A stretch of DNA of 5,985 nucleotides from Flavobacteriales bacterium (GTDB taxonomy: Bacteria; Bacteroidota; Bacteroidia; UBA10329), in assembly GCA_003456455.1 (NCBI GenBank), contig DMRV01000190.1, positions 1 to 5,985 on the forward strand, written 5' to 3'. Under the pieces are notes generated by a model. The model ran no database searches, was not told where the DNA came from, and was given only the letters and a program-made list of their open reading frames with translations. A program made the position numbers and the translations under genes. Shown piece after piece: positions 1 to 4,545 of this stretch; position 1 is the stretch's first letter, and every line of letters starts with the position of its first letter.

Positions 1-57
1 TGTGGCTGGCCAAGGTGCGTCTTCGAGACGTGATGCTAATTCGAGTGTCCAATACAT
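1..57 (-). CDS. DUF2795-family small protein, N-terminal fragment (cut by window edge)
   Basis: Reading leftward from an ATG at 57, the 19 visible codons give MYWTLELASRLEDAPWPAT and stay open to the window edge. This closely matches, from memory, the start of a small acidic protein of about 70 residues that is widespread in Bacteroidota and annotated as DUF2795 (normally continuing with a Lys-Asp/Glu-Glu-Leu-Ile-Asp-Tyr-like helix). Its function is unknown and no catalytic role is known to me. The start is supported by a -7 box about 31 nt upstream (89-96). No Shine-Dalgarno sequence precedes the ATG, as is usual in this phylum. It is probably its own transcription unit, because two terminators lie between it and the secreted-protein operon. 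The main uncertainty is that only 19 residues are visible. Confidence 0.72.
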   Translation of the reverse strand, partial: MYWTLELASRLEDAPWPAT

Positions 58-88
58 GCTTATTCGGTTTTACCTGTTCTATTTTGCG

Positions 89-118
89 CAAAGCTAAAAA
101 TTTAATCAAGACGTGAAA
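89..118 (-). promoter_or_regulatory. Putative Bacteroidota-type promoter for the DUF2795 gene
   Basis: On the minus strand TAGCTTTG (96 to 89) is an exact match to the Bacteroidota -7 consensus TAnnTTTG. A TTTC at 118-115, with an 18-nt gap, could serve as an imperfect -33 element (consensus TTTG/TTG). Transcription would start near 80-83, giving a leader of about 25 nt before the ATG at 57. The -33 match is weak, so the call rests on the -7 box and its position. Confidence 0.45.
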
Positions 119-180
119 TAGGTTGCCGTATTTTCTCTGTAAACGCTTAAAATCAACTATTTACACCCTCGTTTTAAACA

Positions 181-212
181 AAGAAAGCCTCACCAAATGG
201 CGAAGCTTTCTT
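181..212 (-). terminator. Intrinsic terminator, possibly bidirectional and nrdA-like
   Basis: AAGAAAGC (181-188) pairs perfectly with GCTTTCTT (205-212). The inside partly pairs (T190-A203, C191-G202, CC193-194 with GG199-200) around an AAAT loop. On the plus strand the stem runs into TTTTT (211-215); on the minus strand it runs into a T-rich TTTCTTTGTTT. The layout (AAAGC arm, short GC inner stem, A/T loop, GCTTT arm) is the same as the nrdA terminator at 4489-4517. The operon to its right already has a terminator at 304-322, so this one seems to belong to the orphan nrdA-like tail at 236-253. Confidence 0.6.
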
Positions 213-235
213 TTTAGTATGCGATTTTTAACGGT

Positions 236-253
236 TTAGCTTCCGCAAGCCTC
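236..253 (-). other. Duplicated nrdA 3'-end: last five codons plus stop
   Basis: On the minus strand GAG GCT TGC GGA AGC TAA encodes E-A-C-G-S-stop. The true nrdA end at 4546-4563 reads GAA GCT TGC GGA AGC TAA. The two 18-nt stretches differ at one base, and 15 nt are identical in a row (236-250 and 4546-4560). Each is followed by a similar terminator, whose stem begins about 24-30 nt beyond the stop codon. Upstream of this copy the frame reads D-P-V-E-H-L-L-G-R-G, which is unrelated to NrdA, so this is an orphan tail and not a gene. It may be an attachment-site or duplication scar, or a chance match with the palindromic element it abuts. Confidence 0.45.
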
Positions 254-292
254 GCCCCGCCCGAGCAAGTGTTCCACAGGGTCACTTGTTCG
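239..292. repeat. GC-rich double-hairpin, REP-like element
   Basis: This 54-nt patch is about 65% GC between AT-rich flanks. It holds a small hairpin (GCTT 239-242, AAGC 247-250) and a larger inverted repeat, CGAGCAAGTG (262-271) against CACTTGTTCG (283-292). The larger stem is ten positions with one non-Watson-Crick pair (a G-U in plus-strand RNA) around an 11-nt loop. No start codon or plausible gene is present. The shape suggests a repetitive extragenic palindrome. A genome-wide copy count is needed, because only one copy is visible here. Confidence 0.5.
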
Positions 293-295
293 TAA

Positions 296-322
296 GAAAA
301 AACAATCAGTTTGCAACTGATT
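296..322 (-). terminator. Intrinsic terminator of the T9SS cargo operon
   Basis: AATCAGTT (304-311) and AACTGATT (315-322) form a perfect 8-bp stem with a TGC loop. In the minus direction the stem is followed by a run of T (complement of 297-303) and begins 23 nt after the stop codon of the 343-aa gene. The opposite strand also has T5 after the stem, so it could work in both directions. Confidence 0.8.
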
Positions 323-345
323 TTTACAATATGTAACAGGTAATC

Positions 346-1377
346 TCATTGCTTTACAAACTTCCGTACTGCCTTTCTGCCTTCTTGGCCTGTGAGTTCA
401 AGGAAGTAAATGCCTGTTGGTAATGGTTGCACATCGACCTCCCCCAACCCCTCCTTGCCAGAAGGGGAGCTATGCCGCACCTCTCTTCCCACCGCATCCA
501 GCACCCGTATCGTCATTCCGAGGGAGGAACGACCGTGGGAATCTCTTACAGAGAACCGAACCACATCCGTAGCTGGGTTGGGCCATACATCAAAACCAAG
601 GGCTTCTTGCCCTGTAATGTCACTTGGCACGCTATCCAACGCTATGACGGAGACATCGTCTATGTAGTAGTACGAGCGGTCGTATCCGTAACCCGCACCA
701 GAATCCACAAAGGTTATCTGACTGAGCGTGTCAGGCAAAAAGTTGCCGATGGTCATCCATTGCTGACCAGCCTCTTCTGTGCGTGGGATGTACAGTGTAT
801 CACGCACTTCCATCCAGTTCTCCTTGTCATCATAGATTACCCCAGAAGGGCTTTGGATTTGCGGTTCAGTACCGAAGGGCAACTCATGCAGATAGTAATC
901 AGCAGCTTGTAAAGGGTCGATTGAGAAGTGAACACCAAACGACCCAATTGCGTACTGGAATTTTTCCGTTAGGCTCACATAGAACTTCACCTCATACCTT
1001 ACACCAGCGTGCAATGGTCTGGTCAAAGAGGTTTGAATGAACTCCCTTCCGTTCGGATACGTCTCTGGGTCCGAGACAGCATAAAAACCAGCGTAACCAT
1101 CTCCCGAATGGGCAAATTGGTAACCTCTGTTGTTTTCGGGAACGCTATAAATATGAAAAGTGTCCGTGGTAATTATTTGTAGTTGGGCACAAACATTAAA
1201 TGGGTCTGCACCACCACCAGTTGCCACAATATTATCCCAAGGCTGAACATTCCAAATTTCGGCACCACCTTGGTCTAAATTCGGGCAGTAGTCCTCAAAC
1301 CCTCCGTTAGGAACAAGGTTCTGCTGCCCTTGAACCAACAAGGGCAGCAGAGTTAATATGGTGAGCCAATGTCTCAT
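346..1377 (-). CDS. Secreted protein with type IX secretion (type A) C-terminal sorting domain
   Basis: The product is 343 aa. Residues 1-17 form a signal peptide (Arg/His n-region, leucine-rich core, likely cleavage before QQN). The mature protein opens with NLVPNGGFE and later reads YYYIDDVSVI (237-246). This pair of motifs is typical of Bacteroidota secreted proteins with a galactose-binding-like jelly-roll fold, so residues ~20-247 are probably one beta-sandwich. Residues ~261-343 are a T9SS sorting domain: WPNPATD (265-271), RVLDAVGREV (291-300), LPTGIYFLEL (319-328) and a basic end (KAVRKFVKQ). The protein is predicted to cross the outer membrane by T9SS and be anchored or released. Its ATG overlaps the stop of the upstream gene as ATGA (1374-1377), implying translational coupling. 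Oddly, two sorting-domain loops are encoded by palindromic repeat-like DNA (511-547 and 437-470). The binding target is unknown. Confidence 0.9.
   Translation of the reverse strand: MRHWLTILTLLPLLVQGQQNLVPNGGFEDYCPNLDQGGAEIWNVQPWDNIVATGGGADPFNVCAQLQIITTDTFHIYSVPENNRGYQFAHSGDGYAGFYAVSDPETYPNGREFIQTSLTRPLHAGVRYEVKFYVSLTEKFQYAIGSFGVHFSIDPLQAADYYLHELPFGTEPQIQSPSGVIYDDKENWMEVRDTLYIPRTEEAGQQWMTIGNFLPDTLSQITFVDSGAGYGYDRSYYYIDDVSVIALDSVPSDITGQEALGFDVWPNPATDVVRFSVRDSHGRSSLGMTIRVLDAVGREVRHSSPSGKEGLGEVDVQPLPTGIYFLELTGQEGRKAVRKFVKQ
437..470 (-). repeat. Palindromic repeat-like segment read in frame in the sorting domain
   Basis: In the sense strand, 467 to 448 reads CCCCTTCTGGCAAGGAGGGG. This forms an 8-bp stem (one T-G wobble) with a GGCA loop, followed by a G-rich TTGGGGGAGG. 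It encodes residues ~304-314 (S-P-S-G-K-E-G-L-G-E-V), which widen the loop between two strands of the T9SS domain. I recall similar CCCCT...AGGGG(T)TGGGGGAGG strings as dispersed repeats in Bacteroidota genomes. That is from memory, and only one copy lies in this window. Confidence 0.5.
511..547 (-). repeat. Second repeat-like palindrome in frame in the sorting domain
   Basis: The plus strand reads GTCATTCCGAGGGAGGAACG and then ACCGTGGGAATCTC. ATTCC (515-519) pairs with GGAAT (538-542), with partial pairing inside. It encodes roughly residues 278-289 (R-D-S-H-G-R-S-S-L-G-M-T), between the first two strands of the T9SS domain. The string resembles the GTCATTCCGAG...GGAATCT intergenic repeats I associate with Bacteroidota genomes. 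The resemblance is from memory and needs a genome search. Confidence 0.5.
1320..1351 (-). repeat. 13-bp perfect hairpin in signal-peptide codons
   Basis: Bases 1320-1332 and 1339-1351 are exact reverse complements around a six-base loop (AACCAA on the plus strand). In mRNA the stem covers codons ~9-20 of the 343-aa protein (LLPLLVQGQQ). It begins about 26 nt after the AUG, immediately beyond the ATGA overlap with the upstream gene. It is stable enough to affect ribosome entry or mRNA decay, but it could instead reflect chance CTG/CAG codon complementarity. Confidence 0.6.
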
Positions 1378-3671
1378 TGTTTCAAAATACTGATTCTCTC
1401 AGAGAACTTGTTCTCTCCACTCACATCCACTTGCAGTATGTAAACACCACTATTCAAATTGGTTAAGACTATTTCTGTTTTACTTGTATTGTAATTCAAC
1501 GATTGTGCAATTACTTTTTTCCCAACCAGGTCATAGACATTCACGATACCCACTTCAAACTCATCCAAATGATAGCTTAAAGTAAATGCTCCTGAATTAG
1601 GGTTTGGGTAAACAGCAAATAGAATGTTGCTTTCTTCTATTCCCCGTTTCTCACTTATCTCTGTAGGAGAAGGGGCCTGCTCGCAATCGGACACATAATT
1701 TTTAGGCAGCGTGTCGAGTTTCAATAGCGCGGCACGTGCAGTATAGACACCAAAACCATAATCCAACGGACACAACTCTGCAATTTCGCGTAATCGCTTT
1801 TCTCCATCTCCATCCATCGAAGAAAGGTCAGCAGCATTTCCGTAGAGAATGCTGAATACGTCCTTTAACGTTTGTTCAACAGAATTTTCGGGCTGTACGG
1901 TTTGCAGCAGACTCATCCCGTTCTCTAAATCTGCACCGTTAGTGCGTGCAGAACGGAAGCCAGTCACTAACTGATGAAGTTTGCCCATGTTATCCGAGGT
2001 ACGTTCCAACACAAAGTTTTCAAACTCTGAATTGGCAGTTGTAAGTTCCACATCGGAAACCAGTCTGTCATACAAGTTGTACTGCGCCAAATACTGAAGG
2101 CTTCGTTCCCTGTCCGATTCAGGCTCTTGCAATTGAAGCAAGGCTGATAAATCCTGAGTGCCAACATCCAATGCACCGTCTGTCTTAAAGGATGCCCCGC
2201 TTGTGTAGATGCAACCACCGCCCCAAGAGCCCGAGGTTGTGGTAATACCCAATGCCGATCCGGGATTTGCCCAATTATTGTACTGCGGATTGTAAGGAGC
2301 GGACGATTTTACATAAAATCGACTCAATGTACCATCAGTTCCCTCCACGTGCGTATTGGGGTTGCTACCGTTCCAAGATGTGCCTGCCCACTGGTTGTCT
2401 CTTGGGTCTCCGCTTGCTCCTTGGGCACCAATCACGCTCCAGTTGAGGAACAGCCCTATCTGGTTGGCCTCCATGGTGTTCTGTATGAGACGGGTATCGG
2501 GCGTCTGCCAGCCGTCCAAGAAAATGCCGCGCCTAACATGGTGGGTATTGTTGCAGGTTAGCGCATTGCCGTAACCATTGCTCAGCCTCATGCCTGTTTC
2601 CCACCAGTTTACATGGCCGCTCGGATGGGTTATGGTGTTGGCCTTAAAAACACCTTTTCTCACATTGGCCGTCTTAATGCCAGCCTGTCCGTCATTGGGT
2701 ATTTTGCTGTGGGTAATGTTGTTCTCTCCCACGTACAATTTGGCAGTTGGTGCAGTCTGGTCGCCCGTCAGGTTAACCAGCTGAATGCCGCAGAGCGCAT
2801 TAAGAATGGCATTGTCGGTTATGTCCACATAATTGTACTCAGAATTCGATGGGTTTATGGGGTCGTAGCCGGAGGCAGCGGTTATTTCCTGATATGTGAT
2901 GCCTGTCATTGCCTGTGGGGGCGATACCATTCCCGCAAAGTCGATACTGTTGTTCTTGATATGGGTACGTACCGTTGGTCTGTTATCGTAGCAGAATATA
3001 GGGTAAGGCATTTTATTGAACACGTTATTGTTGATATCAATGGTCTCTCCGCCAAGCCCAGAGCCGTAAACGGCATAAACACCGCCATTGCCAATGTTGC
3101 GCAGCGTATTGTGCATAACCTGCACGCGTTTTACGGTCCAATCAAAGATACCCCAATCGGTGTTGTCGATGGTATTGCCGTTTGCTGCAAACGTATTGCC
3201 TACCAGCATTTTTGGCACTCCCAACGCTTGTATTGCCATATTAGTTCGTTGGCCCGTGTGCGGTGCAGCCAAGGTTGCATATACGGGTGTTGGCAAACCG
3301 ATGCTGGCCGTGGTCTGGCAAAGGAACTTGGAGTTGGAAATAACGTAGTCTCCAGTAAAAACGGGTGTGCCGCTACTTAGCATGTGCTTGTAAATATGTG
3401 TGTAGTTTTTATTGAACATGGCAGAAGAAATGCTGTATAGCGCACCGTATTCTATATCTATTGCCGTTTCGGCATCTTCAATAATGGAACTGGATTGGAA
3501 ATAGATTCTACTTCCGTTCTTTGCGTCAATTCCTTGCCACATTTCATCGCAAGCGTAAAGGTGAGAACCAGATTGTATGTATAGCCTTGCACCCGAATTG
3601 ATGGTAATAGAGGCATCTTTTGTACAGATCACATCGCTCGAATTAATATAATGATTGCCACTTGTAAGCAC
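1374..3671 (-). CDS. Large secreted parallel beta-helix protein with T9SS sorting domain
   Basis: The open frame gives 765 aa from a GTG at 3671, but this is not a convincing start. No signal peptide follows it, and the frame stays open to 3767 with similar sequence (EGTYSSAPNNINFYGQ, LAITGPIVL). The real N-terminus is almost certainly in the frameshifted region up to the ATG at 4222. Residues 1-~500 are Asn/Gly/Thr-rich with recurring short strands (for example GNTFAANGNTIDNTDWGIFD and DINNNVFNKM), as in right-handed parallel beta-helix (pectate-lyase-like) surface proteins; no catalytic site is evident. Residues ~505-665 are helical and Leu/Glu-rich, with a CPLDYGFGVYTARAALL motif near 634. 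Residues ~685-765 are a type A T9SS domain (VYPNPNSG near 688, NVYDLVGKKV, LNSGVYILQV). It is the first gene of the operon and overlaps the 343-aa gene by ATGA. Roles such as glycan binding or adhesion are inference. Confidence 0.85.
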   Translation of the reverse strand: MLTSGNHYINSSDVICTKDASITINSGARLYIQSGSHLYACDEMWQGIDAKNGSRIYFQSSSIIEDAETAIDIEYGALYSISSAMFNKNYTHIYKHMLSSGTPVFTGDYVISNSKFLCQTTASIGLPTPVYATLAAPHTGQRTNMAIQALGVPKMLVGNTFAANGNTIDNTDWGIFDWTVKRVQVMHNTLRNIGNGGVYAVYGSGLGGETIDINNNVFNKMPYPIFCYDNRPTVRTHIKNNSIDFAGMVSPPQAMTGITYQEITAASGYDPINPSNSEYNYVDITDNAILNALCGIQLVNLTGDQTAPTAKLYVGENNITHSKIPNDGQAGIKTANVRKGVFKANTITHPSGHVNWWETGMRLSNGYGNALTCNNTHHVRRGIFLDGWQTPDTRLIQNTMEANQIGLFLNWSVIGAQGASGDPRDNQWAGTSWNGSNPNTHVEGTDGTLSRFYVKSSAPYNPQYNNWANPGSALGITTTSGSWGGGCIYTSGASFKTDGALDVGTQDLSALLQLQEPESDRERSLQYLAQYNLYDRLVSDVELTTANSEFENFVLERTSDNMGKLHQLVTGFRSARTNGADLENGMSLLQTVQPENSVEQTLKDVFSILYGNAADLSSMDGDGEKRLREIAELCPLDYGFGVYTARAALLKLDTLPKNYVSDCEQAPSPTEISEKRGIEESNILFAVYPNPNSGAFTLSYHLDEFEVGIVNVYDLVGKKVIAQSLNYNTSKTEIVLTNLNSGVYILQVDVSGENKFSERISILKQ

Positions 3672-3842
3672 AATAGGACCCGTGATGGCAAGGTTCTGCC
3701 CATAAAAATTGATATTGTTTGGAGCACTGGAGTAAGTACCTTCAATTTCAGGTTCTTCCCTGACCAGTTATAGCTACACAGCATGGTTGGGGTTGCACAT
3801 CTTTAGATGGTTTAACCGAGCAAACACCACTTCCACTTCCGT
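3672..3842 (-). pseudogene. Frameshifted junction joining the RCC1 fragment to the beta-helix gene
   Basis: No single frame crosses this stretch, yet coding-like sequence continues by hopping frames. After WAW the +1 frame continues G-S-G-N-S-Y-E-C-N-P-Q-L-V-N-G-S-G-S-G. A second shift near CCCC (3789-3792) gives T-M-L-C-S-Y-N-W-S-G. A third near GGG (3758-3760) enters the frame of the 765-aa protein (E-E-P-E-I-E-G-T-Y). Each hop equals one lost base, and the three sum to a full codon, so the flanking frames agree (4151 and 3671 differ by 480). This suggests one original gene with recent decay or sequencing indels. A true intergenic spacer is the alternative. Confidence 0.6.
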
Positions 3843-4151
3843 TCACGAGCTGGGGGTTGCATTCGTATGAATTTCCGCTTCCCACGCCCAAACGGTACCG
3901 TCATTGTCTAAGGCTAAGCTAAAATCTGCCCCAGCAGATACGGCAACAATGTTGCTTATTCCCGATGTTGCCACTGGAATCGGCTCTGTAATCGAACTAC
4001 TACCATCCCCTACCTGACATGCAGAATTACTTCCAAAGCCAATCACCGTTCCCGCTGTACATATTGCTAAAGACTGGCTTCCCTGTGGGGCAGGAGGCGA
4101 TGGAATATGCTTAAAGCTTAGGAGGAATATGGAAGAAATTAAGAGGAGCAC
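3843..4151 (-). CDS. RCC1-repeat fragment with signal peptide; broken 5' part of the beta-helix gene
   Basis: The open frame gives 102 aa from a GTG at 4151. The hydrophobic run LLLISSIFLLSF at its start is a signal-peptide core. Residues ~33-90 match one RCC1-type propeller blade (TVIGFGSNSACQVGDG, then IVAVSAGADFSLALDNDGTVWAW). Such blades normally come in sets of about seven, so one blade alone is incomplete. The frame extends upstream without stop as L-P-L-E-A-L-K-R-W-R-T-K-P-Y-P-K-V, a good basic n-region. Restoring one A at the AAAA run (4200-4203) joins this to an ATG at 4222 (MKPETTQK). At the 3' end the frame derails at WAW-E, where GGG (3881-3883) appears one G short, and stops 12 codons later. 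With the later shifts the conceptual product is about 950 aa. I read it as a pseudogene fragment or assembly error, not a separate functional gene. Confidence 0.6.
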   Translation of the reverse strand: MLLLISSIFLLSFKHIPSPPAPQGSQSLAICTAGTVIGFGSNSACQVGDGSSSITEPIPVATSGISNIVAVSAGADFSLALDNDGTVWAWEAEIHTNATPSS

Positions 4152-4251
4152 CTTAGGGTACGGTTTGGTTCTCCAGCGTTTTAATGCCTCTAACGGCAGT
4201 TTTGGGTTGTTTCGGGTTTCATTTTAAAGGGTTCTTATTGGTTATTTAGTG

Positions 4252-4259
4252 CAAAATTA
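4252..4259 (-). promoter_or_regulatory. Putative promoter -7 box for the T9SS cargo operon
   Basis: On the minus strand TAATTTTG (4259 to 4252) matches the Bacteroidota -7 consensus TAnnTTTG exactly. It lies 29 nt before the ATG at 4222, almost the same spacing as at the DUF2795 gene. That favours 4222 as the original start of the frameshifted gene. No good -33 element is seen at the expected distance. Confidence 0.45.
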
Positions 4260-4488
4260 GAGTGGAAAATTGTTCGTTATAACATCCAATTGAAAGTAAT
4301 TCTGCAACAGTAACGACATAAATTACATGTCTGAGCGCATTCTGCCTATTGGCCTACAACCGACTGGTATAAAGCGAGTTGGCAACTTTTGAAGCTACAA
4401 AGATTCTTTTGGGCCATTAAATTTATTGGCTCAACTATTTTTCTGCCATGGCATAAATTACTCTTCCACGGATTATCTGCTAAATAAA
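4260..4488. other. Intergenic spacer, no gene seen
   Basis: AT-rich DNA between the nrdA terminator and the operon promoter. I see no plausible ORF, tRNA or mobile-element signature. The only local structure is a near-palindrome at 4413-4430 (GCCATTAAATTTATTGGC, one mismatched pair). It is operator-like in size but lies about 150 bp upstream of the -7 box. Confidence 0.6.
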
Positions 4489-4517
4489 AAAGCCTTCCGC
4501 CAAAGGCGAAAGGCTTT
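4486..4517 (-). terminator. Intrinsic terminator of nrdA
   Basis: AAAGCCTT (4489-4496) pairs with AAGGCTTT (4510-4517). After one mismatch CGCC (4498-4501) pairs with GGCG (4505-4508), closing an AAA loop. In the minus direction the stem runs into TTTTTTATTTA. It begins 28 nt after the nrdA stop codon. Confidence 0.88.
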
Positions 4518-4545
4518 CATTACAGAATATCAATTTATCGTTTAC

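Noticed and set aside
3..116. Plus-strand frame open from the window edge to a TGA at 114-116
   Set aside because: Its 37 residues resemble nothing I know, while the opposite strand matches the DUF2795 start in the same bases.
427..912. Plus-strand open frame of 161 codons opposite the 343-aa T9SS protein
   Set aside because: Low-complexity translation with no domain, overlapping repeat-like DNA and antisense to a well-supported gene.
1630..1680. CCCCTTCTCC...ACGGGG segment before the sorting domain of the beta-helix protein, as a possible third in-frame repeat
   Set aside because: Only four terminal C-G pairs around a long loop; too weak to separate from ordinary linker sequence.
2613..3380. 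Long plus-strand open frame (255 codons) opposite the beta-helix gene
   Set aside because: It lies wholly antisense to a gene with clear protein features, has no recognisable domain, and similar shorter antisense frames occur nearby. It is best explained by codon bias of the sense gene.
4413..4430. 18-bp near-palindrome GCCATTAAATTTATTGGC as an operator
   Set aside because: One mismatch, AT-rich core, about 150 bp from the promoter box and no regulator gene in the window; chance is a fair explanation.
254..4545. Search for an integrase, transposase or toxin-antitoxin pair between the nrdA-tail copies
   Set aside because: Both strands are accounted for by the two secreted-protein genes and short spacers; no such gene is visible, so the island idea rests only on the repeat and terminator layout.
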